Assembly (NCBI GenBank): GCA_012103535.1
Contig: WLWQ01000001.1
Coordinates: 1 to 64,000 of the forward strand
Length of the DNA: 64,000 nt
Direction: 5' to 3'
Origin: Pseudomonadales bacterium
GTDB taxonomy: Bacteria > Pseudomonadota > Gammaproteobacteria > Pseudomonadales > Pseudohongiellaceae
A program made the translations under genes and the position numbers. Each line of letters opens with the position of its first letter. Within the stretch, counting starts at the first letter, position 1. Positions 6,271-14,859 of this stretch are shown one piece after another. The notes under the pieces are model-generated. The model was not told the origin of the DNA. It did no database searches and saw only the letters and a list, made by a program, of their open reading frames with translations.

Positions 6271-6705
6271 TCAATTTGGTTGCGCTGTAAGCTGATGCAC
6301 AAATTCAAATATACCTTGGTGTAGATTATAAGTTGATCCGTTGCTTGCAGTGTACTCGTATCCATATCCCAAGCACTCATTGCTACAGGGAATAGAGATT
6401 GCTGGATATACCCTAAATTGGACCGCTGTCATGTATTCGAAAGTGCCTCTATTTATGCCTTTTCGCAATAATGTATTTGGAGAATCTGCTTGAATGTGCC
6501 AAAGCTGGCTATATCCATTTTCGTCAGTAACATTCAAATGCACAACTACATGAGCATTAGCCCATTCTACAGATTCGATCATGCCTACTAAGTCCACATA
6601 CGTGGCTAAATCTACATCTCCAATAATCCCATGATGAGCTTCGCTAATCGAAGCACTTGAGATCAGTGCAGCAAAGACCAATAATTTTTGTATTTTTAAC
6701 CGCAC
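6271..6705 (-). CDS. DUF6152-like exported protein, cassette-encoded
   Basis: The 144-residue product has a signal peptide (MRLKIQKLLVFAALISSASISEA) followed at once by H-H-G, then G-M-I-E-S-V-E-W-A-N-A-H-V-V-V-H-L-N-V and a W-H-I-Q-A-D-S-P-N-T-L-L block. This is the pattern of the DUF6152 periplasmic family (A-H-H near the start, W-x-N-P-H in the middle). The function of the family is not known. Two cysteines (PCSNEC) are an extra feature here. Finding it in a cassette is unusual, since relatives are usually ordinary chromosomal genes. Confidence 0.65.
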   Translation of the reverse strand: MRLKIQKLLVFAALISSASISEAHHGIIGDVDLATYVDLVGMIESVEWANAHVVVHLNVTDENGYSQLWHIQADSPNTLLRKGINRGTFEYMTAVQFRVYPAISIPCSNECLGYGYEYTASNGSTYNLHQGIFEFVHQLTAQPN

Positions 6706-6728
6706 TCAGTTTCAGACCTCGCAAGACA

Positions 6729-6790
6729 CATAACGCCCGTAGTAATGGGTGCAGCGTAGCTGCATCCTTTATTGACTTGTTTGTTAGGTG
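6729..6790 (-). other. attC recombination site 12
   Basis: CATAACG (6729-6735) and GTTAGGTG (6783-6790) frame the site, with arms GGGTGCAGC/GCTGCATCC. It closes the first (attI-proximal) cassette. Confidence 0.9.
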
Positions 6791-6795
6791 CCGCT

Positions 6796-7176
6796 CTATC
6801 GGGTTAACTCATTCTTACTCTTTATGAGCTTTCGCAAGTTTTTCAATTTCGTTCGATTAATCTCTTTGTACATTAGTTCTGAGCCATCTTCTATCTCTTC
6901 ATAGACCGGAAGTAGTTCTGTAACACCTTCAAAAACCCATTGAACGGGAATCCCTTCAGGGCCACCCTTGTATGGTTTGGTATCGAGCTTAGCTACTTTC
7001 AAAATCTTGTCGTATGCCTGGCTAAAACTCTTAGCTTTGATGATTCGTGTATTTTCCCATGCATAACATCTGGATTCGTCATTATCATTCGGATTCTCCA
7101 ATTCGGTAAATCGAATGATATAGGAACCTATATACCATCCTACTGGTGAGACATTTTTATCTGGCACTGAGTGCAC
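6796..7176 (-). CDS. DUF4288 domain protein in the first cassette
   Basis: The product has the DUF4288 pattern: W-Y-I-G-S-Y near the start, then A-W-E-N-T-R-I-I-K-A-K-S-F-S-Q-A-Y-D-K-I-L (about residues 39-59). The family's role is unknown; members are small cytoplasmic proteins often found in mobile DNA. No ATG is available. A GTG at 7174-7176 lies inside the attI core, and a second GTG at 7165-7167 has the core's TTAGG placed as a ribosome binding site 8 bases upstream, so the true start may be 7167. As first cassette it is the best placed for expression from an array promoter. Confidence 0.65.
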   Translation of the reverse strand: MHSVPDKNVSPVGWYIGSYIIRFTELENPNDNDESRCYAWENTRIIKAKSFSQAYDKILKVAKLDTKPYKGGPEGIPVQWVFEGVTELLPVYEEIEDGSELMYKEINRTKLKNLRKLIKSKNELTR

Positions 7177-7245
7177 CTAACATTTGTATTCTATGACCCC
7201 TCAGTAATTCGGATGAGGGTTTTTGTTCAGTTTATTGATTAAGTT
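7174..7245 (-). other. attI site (core at 7174-7181)
   Basis: On the - strand the array begins at GTTAGGTG (7174-7181), a GTTRRRY core, preceded by ATACAAAT. It lies between intI and the first cassette, where attI belongs. The rest of the site is not defined; the right limit given is approximate. Confidence 0.7.
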
Positions 7246-7307
7246 TCTGAATTGGAACAGGTATTCAGATAATTCTGAATGGAATTGGATTTAGATACTG
7301 AGGGGTC
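7195..7307. repeat. 12-bp inverted repeat in the attI-intI spacer
   Basis: GACCCCTCAGTA (7195-7206) and its exact complement TACTGAGGGGTC (7296-7307) face each other across 89 bases. The enclosed DNA contains a smaller hairpin, ATTCAGA/TCTGAAT (7263-7280). The CTCAGTA heptamer recurs at 7408-7414, inside another inverted repeat ATACTG/CAGTAT (7397-7415). Confidence 0.75.
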
Positions 7308-7312
7308 TCACT

Positions 7313-7347
7313 TTGTCAGTTTGAATGGCTCACTTATAAGTGAGCCA
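7313..7347 (+). promoter_or_regulatory. candidate intI promoter centred on a 22-bp perfect palindrome
   Basis: TTGTCA (7313-7318) and TATAAG (7335-7340) are 16 bases apart on the + strand. The -10 lies at the centre of a perfect 22-base palindrome (7326-7347, half-site TGGCTCACTTA). A protein bound there would block intI transcription. A start near 7347 would leave a leader of about 147 bases before the GTG at 7494. I see no LexA box (CTGT-N8-ACAG), unlike many other integron integrase promoters. The 7182-7493 gap otherwise holds the inverted repeats listed separately and no gene. Confidence 0.55.
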
Positions 7348-7493
7348 AATGTTCATAACTTCTTGAATAACAAAGATCATTTTTTTCGAATTCTAGATAC
7401 TGGGAAACTCAGTATTTCGATTTTGCTCAGGATTAGGTCTTTCCTCTTTTCTTAAACTACCTTGAATGAGTCTTTTTTGAGGTTCTAATCATC

Positions 7494-8459
7494 GTGGTTG
7501 ACGAAATTTTAGAAGCCGTTCGGCGAGATATTCGAATGCGCGGGTATTCGATGGGAACGGAGAAAACCTATACTCTTTGGATTCGGCGCTTTCTCTTTTT
7601 TTCGAAGAGTGCCAATCCCATGGAAATTCCGACTTCGAAAATAACTGAATACCTTAGCTATTTAGCAACTGAAAGAAACGTTAGTGTAAATTCCCAAAAA
7701 GTCGTTCTGAACGCGCTCGTCTTTTTCTTTGAGAAACATTTAAAGCGAGAAGTCGGAGATTTAGGCTTCACGCTAGCCACAAAACAAAGATACCTTCCCG
7801 TAGTTCTCACTCGTGAAGAGGTTCGTTCTATATTGGATCAGCTTGAGGGTCGAAATTGTTTAATCATAGAACTGATGTATGGTGGCGGGCTTCGGGTGAG
7901 CGAGGCGTTAGAAATACGTAATCAAGATATAGATCTGGAAAGAGGTGCCTTAACTGTTAGGGACGGGAAGGGGCGGAAAGATCGACAAACACTACTAAGT
8001 AGCGCTTGTTATGGAAGGTTGGAAAATCAAATCGAATCCGCTCTCAAGGTTCAGCAACGAGATATTGATGATGGAATCGGTACTTCAATGAACCCGGCAT
8101 TGGCACGAAAATACCCTAGCGCGCCGTTCTCGCAGGGGTGGGCTTACTTGTTTCCTTCGTCGACTCGCTGTGCTCATCCATTATCAGGCGAAATAGTACG
8201 CTATCACCTTCATCATTCTGCCGTGAGAAAGTTTCTCAAGGTGGCAGTTCAGAATGCGGGGATAAAAAATAAGCGAGTTACAACGCATATCATTAGACAT
8301 TCCTTTGCGACTCATCTACTGGAAAACGGTACCGATATTCGGACTGTTCAGGAATTATTAGGGCACAACGATGTGTCAACGACTCAAATCTACACTCATG
8401 TTTTGGGCAAACATTATGCAGGCACAGACAGCCCATTAGATCTATTGAGACCTAAATAA
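7494..8459 (+). CDS. intI: integron integrase (tyrosine recombinase IntI)
   Basis: The 321-residue protein has the catalytic set of tyrosine recombinases: R134 (G-G-L-R-V-S-E-A), H265 and R268 (T-T-H-I-I-R-H-S-F-A-T-H-L), H291 (L-G-H) and Y300 (T-Q-I-Y-T-H-V-L). Between the first R and H265 it carries the extra IntI-specific block (about residues 200-245: LARKYPSAPFSQGWAYLFPS and following), which separates IntI from XerC/D. The start is GTG; GAGG lies about 12 bases upstream. IntI recombines the folded bottom strand of attC with attI. It diverges from the cassette array, as is normal, and its stop overlaps the convergent gene 8452-9489 by 8 bases. It looks intact. Confidence 0.95.
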   Translation: MVDEILEAVRRDIRMRGYSMGTEKTYTLWIRRFLFFSKSANPMEIPTSKITEYLSYLATERNVSVNSQKVVLNALVFFFEKHLKREVGDLGFTLATKQRYLPVVLTREEVRSILDQLEGRNCLIIELMYGGGLRVSEALEIRNQDIDLERGALTVRDGKGRKDRQTLLSSACYGRLENQIESALKVQQRDIDDGIGTSMNPALARKYPSAPFSQGWAYLFPSSTRCAHPLSGEIVRYHLHHSAVRKFLKVAVQNAGIKNKRVTTHIIRHSFATHLLENGTDIRTVQELLGHNDVSTTQIYTHVLGKHYAGTDSPLDLLRPK

Positions 8460-9489
8460 TATGCCCAATCCATCTTCCTGCCAGCATCACTCCAGCCCAT
8501 AGAAAAAGTGATAGGGCGCCGGCAACTTTAATGTTGGTGGGTGTTTTAGTGAAGTTATCGAACTGGTCGATATTACGGTATAGCTTGAAATGGAAGTAGG
8601 CCATGTTTAGTCCTGCCAATACCAGTAGCACCATCTTGGATAGAAAGGCGGGGTTTATCACATGCCCGGAAGCGCGGGTGATGAACATGCCGAGGCCGGT
8701 AATTACTGCAACTGTAAAAGCACCCCATGCCCAGGGCACGAGTTCTTTGTTTAGAGTTGAAATTGAATATTTGGTTGCGCCGATACCGACTAAGCGCAGA
8801 TCAACCCAGAGTATGGAGCCAACCATTAAGGTTGCGGCTATTACATGGATCGTTTCAAAAGTTGGGAACCAGTTCGTGGATGCAATGACTTGCGAGAGCG
8901 ACCAATTTTGCACTGTTTCCCAGAACGGTTTTTCCAGACCGTCGTGATAGGGCTCGAGATACCACAGTGGATACTCGATATATTCCAGGTAGGCGATCCA
9001 GCGACCAGCGGTGCAGATTGCCAGTATTAAGAGAATGGAAAGTACGGCGATTATTCTAGCAACAGTGATTCGTTTCGAGTTTATCTGCCAATAATTTTCC
9101 TGGGTTTTACTCATCACATGGTAAAACACCATCATTATAAGAAGCGGTGCAAGGCAGGCCATTTTCCAGGCAAACACCGGATTGTTGAAATAGCGATTGG
9201 GGCGCCCGAATACAAAGAAGGCGCCGGAAAATATCATAATCACCAGTGCGATCCAGAATACCGGCATTACCCGTTGTGAGATTTCAGGCGGGTTCTGGGA
9301 AGGTATGGCCAGGCCAAGAATCCGTAGACTCTGAAACGCGATCGTTCCCATCACAACGGCGATGCCCAGTATATGGACGGTCTGGATGATCGGGGGGAAG
9401 CCGGGCACGTTGGTGAGAGTCCACAGCGCGCCGCTTTGTAAGAAGGATCCGCTTAGTAGTTCGCCGATGCCGGTAAAAAACTCAGGCAT
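8452..9489 (-). CDS. DUF6644-like multi-pass membrane protein with internal duplication
   Basis: The 345-residue protein has about nine hydrophobic segments and two similar halves. Each half has a helix starting with a histidine (I-I-Q-T-V-H-I-L-G-I-A-V-V-M-G near residue 35; F-E-T-I-H-V-I-A-A-T-L-M-V-G near 215) followed by a conserved R-x-L/V-G (SLRILG, LRLVG). The pattern fits the DUF6644 family; the paired histidines suggest haem or metal binding, which is inference. It converges with intI, overlapping by 8 bases, and marks the right boundary of the integron. It is transcribed away from the MAPEG gene at 9710. Confidence 0.6.
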   Translation of the reverse strand: MPEFFTGIGELLSGSFLQSGALWTLTNVPGFPPIIQTVHILGIAVVMGTIAFQSLRILGLAIPSQNPPEISQRVMPVFWIALVIMIFSGAFFVFGRPNRYFNNPVFAWKMACLAPLLIMMVFYHVMSKTQENYWQINSKRITVARIIAVLSILLILAICTAGRWIAYLEYIEYPLWYLEPYHDGLEKPFWETVQNWSLSQVIASTNWFPTFETIHVIAATLMVGSILWVDLRLVGIGATKYSISTLNKELVPWAWGAFTVAVITGLGMFITRASGHVINPAFLSKMVLLVLAGLNMAYFHFKLYRNIDQFDNFTKTPTNIKVAGALSLFLWAGVMLAGRWIGHII

Positions 9490-9709
9490 TAAGTCTTAAT
9501 CTCTGTCGATTCTTGTCGTTATTATTTAGAACGACGCCGAGAATAGCATGATTGCACTGGATTATTCTTGAATAATCCCAATGAAGAAACACAGTGCCGG
9601 CGCATCTTAACTTTACAGCAGTTGAACTCAACCACCATTGCGGGAAGCGATAGCGAACGGATTCTTGGTTTTTTCGTATGCCCGTTCTAGTGTTACCTGG
9701 AGAACGCAC

Positions 9710-10102
9710 ATGAGTGACGAGCTTACTTTTCTCACTTACACCATTCTGCTCACGGCCTTAATGTGGGTACCTTATATTCTTAATCAGATCAGCGTGCAGG
9801 GCCTGGTTAATGCCGTGGGCTATCAGGAAAATCCCGCGCCTTTAGCAGGCTGGGCACAGCGCTTGAAATCTGCTCATTACAATGCAGTTGAAAATCTCGT
9901 GCTGTTCGCGCCGCTGGTGATAATGGTGGAAATTATGCAGATCAGTTCTGCAGCCACGGCGATATCTTGCATGGTTTTCTTTATTGCGCGCATTGTCCAT
10001 GCATTGAGTTACACCTTTGCCATTCCCTGGGTGCGCACACTTAGTTTTGCGGTGAGCTTTTTTGCCATAATCGGCATCGCTTTCCAGGTATTAACCGCCT
10101 AG
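9710..10102 (+). CDS. MAPEG family membrane protein
   Basis: The 130-residue product has four hydrophobic helices and the MAPEG pattern: Q-R-L-K-S-A-H-Y-N-A-V-E-N-L-V-L-F-A-P (about residues 50-68) and R-I-V-H-A-L-S-Y-T-F-A-I-P-W-V-R-T (about 99-115). MAPEG proteins include microsomal glutathione transferases; bacterial members act at the inner membrane, with substrates mostly unknown. The ATG at 9710 follows CTGGAGAAC, a good ribosome site. A longer frame from 9638 adds an unrelated leader and is less likely. It converges with ilvD. Confidence 0.85.
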   Translation: MSDELTFLTYTILLTALMWVPYILNQISVQGLVNAVGYQENPAPLAGWAQRLKSAHYNAVENLVLFAPLVIMVEIMQISSAATAISCMVFFIARIVHALSYTFAIPWVRTLSFAVSFFAIIGIAFQVLTA

Positions 10103-10135
10103 CTAACGCTTTGCGGTGCTGCCCTAACCGACAGA

Positions 10136-11815
10136 CTAAATGTATTTGTCGGTTACGGCGCCTTCAGAAGCTGACGTTACTGTAGCGGCGTATTTTGCCA
10201 ATACGCCGCGGGTGTAGCGTGGTTCTGGTTTTTGCCAGGCGGCTAAGCGGCTATTAATCTCTTCATCGCTGAGATCGATGCTGATGGTATTGGTCTCAGC
10301 ATCAATGGCGATTCGATCTCCGTCTTGCACAATGGCGATGGGACCTCCTTCGATTGCTTCAGGGGTCACGTGTCCCACAACGAAGCCGTGAGATCCGCCT
10401 GAGAACCTGCCATCCGTTATCAGTGCTACGACTTCGCCAAGTCCTTTTCCCATAATAGCTGAAGTAGGGGAAAGCATTTCCCGCATGCCTGGCGCACCTT
10501 TCGGTCCTTCGTAACGGATTACCAGTACGTCATCTTTAACGACGGTGCCATCCAATATGCCTTTCAGGCAATCTTCTTCGGATTCGAAAACCCGTGCATT
10601 GCCGGTAAACGAAAGGCCTTCCTTGCCGGTGATTTTCGCAACGGAGCCGGTTGGGGCGAGATTGCCGCGCAGCACGACGAGGTGGGAATCTTTCTTAATC
10701 GGATTATCGAAACTGCGAATGATGTCCTGGCCTTCTGGATAGTGATCGACGCTAGCGAGATTATCCGCCAGGGTTTTGCCGGTAACGGTCAAACAGGAAC
10801 CATCCAGCATTTCTGCTTCTAACATTGTCTTCATCAAGGGTTGAATACCACCGATCTTGATGAGTTCGGACATTAAATACTTACCGCTCGGTTTTAAGTC
10901 CGCCACCATGGGGATTTGTTTACCGATTTTTGTAAAGTCGTCCAACTCCAATTCCACACCCATGGTATGTGCCATGGCTAATAGATGCAGCACCGCATTG
11001 GTGGAGCCACCTAAGGCGATTGTAACTTTGATGGCATTTTCGAAGGCAGCGCGAGTCATGATGTCGGACGGTTTAATGTCATGCTCGATCAAATGCATGA
11101 TCGCTTCGCCGGCACTTAAACAATCGCCGACTTTTTCTTCCGAAATTGCATCCTGTGCCGAACTGTTTGGCAGGCTCATACCCAAGGCTTCGATAGCGGA
11201 TGCCATCGTGTTGGCGGTATACATGCCACCGCAGGAACCGGGGCCAGGTATGGCGGTGTCTTCGATTTGCTTTAGTTCGATATCAGAGACCGAACCAGCA
11301 GCATGGCCGCCGACCGCTTCGAATACAGAAATAATGTTCGTGTGGTTGGGGCCAGGTTGAATAGTGCCGCCGTAGATAAATAAAGAAGGACGATTTAAGC
11401 GGGACATACCCATCAACAGGCCGGGCATGTTTTTATCACAACCGCCGATGGCGATGATCGCATCGTGGCCCATACAACCCGAGACGGTTTCCACGCTGTC
11501 GGCAATAACTTCGCGAGACACGAGGGAATACTTCATGCCCTCGGTGCCCATGGAAATGCCATCGGAGATTGTTATGGCGTTATAGATTATGCCTTTGCCG
11601 CCGGCGTCATCGGTGCCTTTGTTGACGTGTTCTGCCAACTTATCGATGTGCATGTTGCAGGGAGTCACCATAGACCAGGTAGAACAGATACCGATTTGCG
11701 GCTTGGCGAAATCTTCGTCTTCAAAGCCAACGGCCCGCAGCATGGCCCGGCTTGGCGCCTGTTCCATGCCGTCCACTACGATTTTAGAATGTTTGCGTAA
11801 GTCCTTGTCAGTCAT
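10136..11815 (-). CDS. ilvD: dihydroxy-acid dehydratase
   Basis: The 559-residue protein is a full-length IlvD/Edd family enzyme. It carries the Fe-S cysteines in C-S-T-W (about residue 44), [19 protein letters not shown] and [14 protein letters not shown], and the C-terminal [12 protein letters not shown] block. It dehydrates 2,3-dihydroxy-3-methylbutanoate (or -pentanoate) to the keto acid in valine and isoleucine synthesis. The ATG overlaps the stop of a 29-codon upstream frame (11812-11901) in an ATGA junction, so its translation may be coupled. No other ilv gene is nearby. Confidence 0.97.
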   Translation of the reverse strand: MTDKDLRKHSKIVVDGMEQAPSRAMLRAVGFEDEDFAKPQIGICSTWSMVTPCNMHIDKLAEHVNKGTDDAGGKGIIYNAITISDGISMGTEGMKYSLVSREVIADSVETVSGCMGHDAIIAIGGCDKNMPGLLMGMSRLNRPSLFIYGGTIQPGPNHTNIISVFEAVGGHAAGSVSDIELKQIEDTAIPGPGSCGGMYTANTMASAIEALGMSLPNSSAQDAISEEKVGDCLSAGEAIMHLIEHDIKPSDIMTRAAFENAIKVTIALGGSTNAVLHLLAMAHTMGVELELDDFTKIGKQIPMVADLKPSGKYLMSELIKIGGIQPLMKTMLEAEMLDGSCLTVTGKTLADNLASVDHYPEGQDIIRSFDNPIKKDSHLVVLRGNLAPTGSVAKITGKEGLSFTGNARVFESEEDCLKGILDGTVVKDDVLVIRYEGPKGAPGMREMLSPTSAIMGKGLGEVVALITDGRFSGGSHGFVVGHVTPEAIEGGPIAIVQDGDRIAIDAETNTISIDLSDEEINSRLAAWQKPEPRYTRGVLAKYAATVTSASEGAVTDKYI

Positions 11816-11901
11816 TGCCTTTCCAGTAACAGTTCAGAACACTTGAAGTACTCAGCCAGGGGCTGGGGATTTGCGGCGATGGCGGTAGCAATCCGATCCA
11901 T
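11812..11901 (-). CDS. short ORF coupled to ilvD (candidate leader peptide)
   Basis: A 29-codon frame runs from ATG at 11899-11901 to TGA at 11812-11814, sharing bases with the ilvD start (ATGA). The peptide begins [15 protein letters not shown] and ends CSELLLERQ. Isoleucine and a run of three leucines near the end would suit control by branched-chain amino acid supply, but I see no clear terminator between it and ilvD, so coupling is the simpler idea. A possible -10 TATAGT (11918-11923) lies just upstream, giving a leader of about 10 bases. A chance frame cannot be excluded. Confidence 0.4.
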   Translation of the reverse strand: MDRIATAIAANPQPLAEYFKCSELLLERQ

Positions 11902-12117
11902 CGCCTGAGAGGGCGCTACTATACACAAAAACAGACTACACAAAAATAGCGTCGATGTGACGCCGCACTAGCCTGCTCGACGCCGCAGGAATGCGAATGC
12001 GATAGAGAAGGGAATGGAGAGGCGGATAAAGAAGGGAATAGGTTATAGTGCCAGTTCAACAACCAGTGGTGCAGTTACACTAAATAGCCAAGGGTTTTTT
12101 CTAAACAGGGGGCAGTC
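11902..12117. promoter_or_regulatory. divergent promoter region between ilvD and the VOC gene
   Basis: On the - strand TATAGT (11918-11923) with a weak TTTTTG 17 bases upstream could serve ilvD. On the + strand I see a small hairpin GCGTC-GATGT-GACGC and a repeated GAAGGGAAT at about 12006 and 12028. Nothing else is recognised. Confidence 0.35.
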
Positions 12118-12489
12118 ATGGATCTCGGGGCATTTTCAATCAGTTTGGCAGTTAAAGACATCGAACAGTCGAAACAGTTTTATCAGAAACTTGGCTTTGA
12201 GGAAGTGGGCGGAGATCAAAGCCAGAACTGGCTGATTCTCAGAAACGGCACTCACACGATTGGCTTGTTTCAGGGTATGTTTGATAAAAATATCCTGACG
12301 TTTAATCCGGGCTGGGATGACTCCGCACAAAATGTTGACGAGTTTACTGATGTGCGCAAGTTACAGAAACAATTGAAAGAGGCCGGTGTGGCATTCGAAT
12401 ACGAAGTGGACGAAAGCACGGAAGGTCCAGCGAGCTTTGTTGTAAATGATCCCGATGGCAATTCCATTTTGGTGGATCAGCACAGATAG
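12118..12489 (+). CDS. VOC family (glyoxalase-like) protein
   Basis: The 123-residue protein has the vicinal-oxygen-chelate layout: F-S-I-S-L-A-V-K-D-I-E-Q-S-K-Q-F-Y-Q-K-L-G-F at the start and D-P-D-G-N-S-I-L-V-D-Q-H at the end. The family folds as paired beta-alpha-beta-beta-beta units and includes glyoxalase I, dioxygenases and antibiotic-binding proteins; the substrate here is unknown. It starts at ATG in a monocistronic position between ilvD and the Ada-AlkA gene. Confidence 0.8.
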   Translation: MDLGAFSISLAVKDIEQSKQFYQKLGFEEVGGDQSQNWLILRNGTHTIGLFQGMFDKNILTFNPGWDDSAQNVDEFTDVRKLQKQLKEAGVAFEYEVDESTEGPASFVVNDPDGNSILVDQHR

Positions 12490-12670
12490 AAATCTCCTAC
12501 AAAATTCAATAGAGTAATTTGGAGAATAAATCCTGATTGCTTACACACGCATTAAAATTCTCAGACTTAACTATTTAAAAGATAAGGTCCGAAAACGGCC
12601 AGTATTATCCAAAATTCAGGGTATGATGGTTGCCACGTTGATAGACAACAGCTAAATAAGTGGCAACGAC

Positions 12671-14170
12671 ATGCTTTTAAACCCAGACGACTATGAAGAC
12701 GCACGCCAGTGTCGAGATCCTCGCTTCGACGGGCGCTTCTTCGTCGGGGTGCTCACCACTGGCATATACTGCCGTCCGGTTTGTCCGGTAAGAATTCCGA
12801 AAAAAGAAAACGTGCAATTGTATAAGACAGCGGCGGGAGCATCCGCGGCAGGTTTTCGTCCCTGTCTACGCTGTCGGCCGGAATCCTCACCGGGTACCCC
12901 AGCCTGGAGCGGCTCTTCCTGGAAAGTTTCCCGCGCCTTACAACTTATCGATCAGGGATTCCTGGATGAAGGATCGGTGGATGAACTTTCGGATCAAATT
13001 GCAGTCGGGCCGCGGCAACTAAGCCGACTGTTTCAGAACCATTTAGGCGCCTCGCCGGTGGAAGTGGCCCAGACCCGCCGACTACATTTCGCCAAGAAGC
13101 TAATCGATGAAACAAACATGCCATTGAGTGAAATTTGTTTTGCCGCAGGGTTTGGTAGCATTCGTCGCTTTAATGCGGTTTTTAACAAGACTTACGAGCG
13201 CTCGCCGAAACAATTGCGGGATAAACGTAACGTTACAGAGAAAGACGAGAATGGTCTTTCCGAGGGCATTCGTATCACGCTTTCTTATCGACCTCCGTTC
13301 GATTGGAAATCTCATCTCGCGTTTCTCGCTTATCGATCAATTCCTGGTGTGGAAGTTGTCACCGCAACGAGTTATGCGAGGACGATCAGCCTGGATGGAG
13401 CCGCCGGCCATTTTCTTGTCGAGTTCGAAGAAGAGAGTCATCGAGTTCAGGTGGAGATTCATTATCCGGAGTCGCGCCAGTTGTATCAGATTATCGATCG
13501 CATCAAATCTATTTTTGATTTGCGTGCCGACAGTGAGCAAATCGATAAGTTTTTAAGTAAAGACAAAACACTAAAATCCATGGTTAAGAAATTTCCTGGG
13601 CTGCGAGTGCCAGGTTGTTGGAGCGAGTTTGAAGTTGCTGTGCGAGCAGTTCTCGGCCAGCAGGTAACGGTTAAGGCGGCGTCAACATTAGTGTCTCGCA
13701 TCGCCGAACGTTATGGGAAATCTTATATCTGTAATATCGAAGGACTGACCCATGTTTTCCCTGGTCCGGAAAAATTGCAAAGAACAAAGATGGACAACAT
13801 GGGAATCGTCACCCAACGCATCGTTGCCATCCGCACCATTGCTGCGCAAGTCGCAAAGGGTGAAATGGTGATTGACTGCAGTGTCGATACTGCAGAATTT
13901 GTTGAACAGATTTGTACGATTAAGGGAATTGGCGAATGGACTGCGTTTTACATCGCCATGCGAGCGCTGAATGATCCTAACGCTTTTCCTTATTCCGATT
14001 TGATTCTTCGACGCGCTATCGATAAAGACGAAGAATTAACGCCGAAACAATTGCTGCTGCGGTCTGAGCCCTGGCAACCCTGGCGTGCTTACGCAGTGAT
14101 TCTACTTTGGAAAAATTACGGAACCTTCATCAAAAAAAGCGCAAACAATAAAAAGAAGCGCAAAAACTAA
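12671..14170 (+). CDS. Ada-type regulator fused to AlkA 3-methyladenine glycosylase
   Basis: The 499-residue protein has three parts. Residues 1-75 are the Ada metal-binding domain with cysteines in I-Y-C-R-P-V-C and F-R-P-C-L-R-C. Residues 85-190 are an AraC-type helix-turn-helix (L-S-D-Q-I-A-V-G-P-R-Q-L-S-R-L-F; A-G-F-G-S-I-R-R-F-N). Residues 200-490 are AlkA with the HhH-GPD loop (K-G-I-G-E-W-T-A) and the aspartate-bearing segment after it. Zinc-bound cysteine takes methyl from phosphotriesters and switches on repair genes; AlkA removes alkylated bases. The MGMT domain of E. coli Ada is absent, and the next gene (ogt) supplies it. The same Ada-AraC-AlkA fusion is known in other proteobacteria. 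Confidence 0.93.
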   Translation: MLLNPDDYEDARQCRDPRFDGRFFVGVLTTGIYCRPVCPVRIPKKENVQLYKTAAGASAAGFRPCLRCRPESSPGTPAWSGSSWKVSRALQLIDQGFLDEGSVDELSDQIAVGPRQLSRLFQNHLGASPVEVAQTRRLHFAKKLIDETNMPLSEICFAAGFGSIRRFNAVFNKTYERSPKQLRDKRNVTEKDENGLSEGIRITLSYRPPFDWKSHLAFLAYRSIPGVEVVTATSYARTISLDGAAGHFLVEFEEESHRVQVEIHYPESRQLYQIIDRIKSIFDLRADSEQIDKFLSKDKTLKSMVKKFPGLRVPGCWSEFEVAVRAVLGQQVTVKAASTLVSRIAERYGKSYICNIEGLTHVFPGPEKLQRTKMDNMGIVTQRIVAIRTIAAQVAKGEMVIDCSVDTAEFVEQICTIKGIGEWTAFYIAMRALNDPNAFPYSDLILRRAIDKDEELTPKQLLLRSEPWQPWRAYAVILLWKNYGTFIKKSANNKKKRKN

Positions 14171-14218
14171 TTTTGAATTCATTAACAACGTTTACTAATC
14201 ATTATTGAGAGCAAAGAC

Positions 14219-14719
14219 ATGACTACTTACTATCACTACCACACATCCCCCATCGGCAAGTTATTGCTAGCCGGTGATGGTGATTATCTTGGCTTGCTTG
14301 GTTTTCCCTCCGGATCTATGGCGAGACGTCATGAACGAGACTGGGTTAAGGATGGAGATCCCTTTAAAGAAGTTATTTTTCAGCTCGAAAGTTATTTTGC
14401 AGCAGAGCTAAAAGACTTCGAGCTTCCACTGGCACCAGTGGGCACAGAATTTCAGCAAACCGTGTGGGATGCGCTAACGGAAATACCTTATGGCGAGACC
14501 TGGAGCTATGGTGAGTTAGCGAAACATATAGGTAAACCCAAGGCCTCGCGGGCGGTAGGTGCAGCGAATGGCCTGAATCCGATCCCGGTTATCATTCCCT
14601 GCCATCGAGTGATTGGCAGTAATGGCAAGCTTACGGGATTCGGCGGTGGCATTAAGACCAAACAATACCTTCTAGGCCTCGAAACCGAGGCTATTGCTCC
14701 CAGCCTAAACTTTGGTTGA
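14219..14719 (+). CDS. ogt: O6-methylguanine-DNA methyltransferase
   Basis: The 166-residue protein carries the active-site P-C-H-R-V motif (about residue 137), the A-x-G-x-A-N-G-x-N-P-I-P-V-I-I region before it, and the E-I-P-Y-G-E-T-W-S-Y-G-E-L-A helix-turn-helix. It transfers O6-methyl groups from guanine irreversibly to its cysteine. It lies 48 bases after the Ada-AlkA gene on the same strand, so the two probably form one alkylation-response unit. The length is normal for Ogt. Confidence 0.95.
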   Translation: MTTYYHYHTSPIGKLLLAGDGDYLGLLGFPSGSMARRHERDWVKDGDPFKEVIFQLESYFAAELKDFELPLAPVGTEFQQTVWDALTEIPYGETWSYGELAKHIGKPKASRAVGAANGLNPIPVIIPCHRVIGSNGKLTGFGGGIKTKQYLLGLETEAIAPSLNFG

Positions 14720-14859
14720 TTCGAATTCCCAACATGGCAAACTGAGTCTTTGGGGAAAGCAGGGAACTCTAAGATACCGCGGCTGTCGCAGATATGAGGC
14801 AGTTAGAAAGCGGATCTAATTACTCTCTCTTTTCCATTCCACAATAACAAGGTCTCAAC

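Noticed and set aside
7250..7420. LexA (SOS) box for intI
   Set aside because: I looked for CTGT-N8-ACAG near the candidate promoter and found none; the inverted repeats present have different half-sites.
9482..9709. Short - strand frame between the DUF6644-like gene and MAPEG gene
   Set aside because: It lies in a divergent promoter region, has no family resemblance and overlaps the likely promoters.
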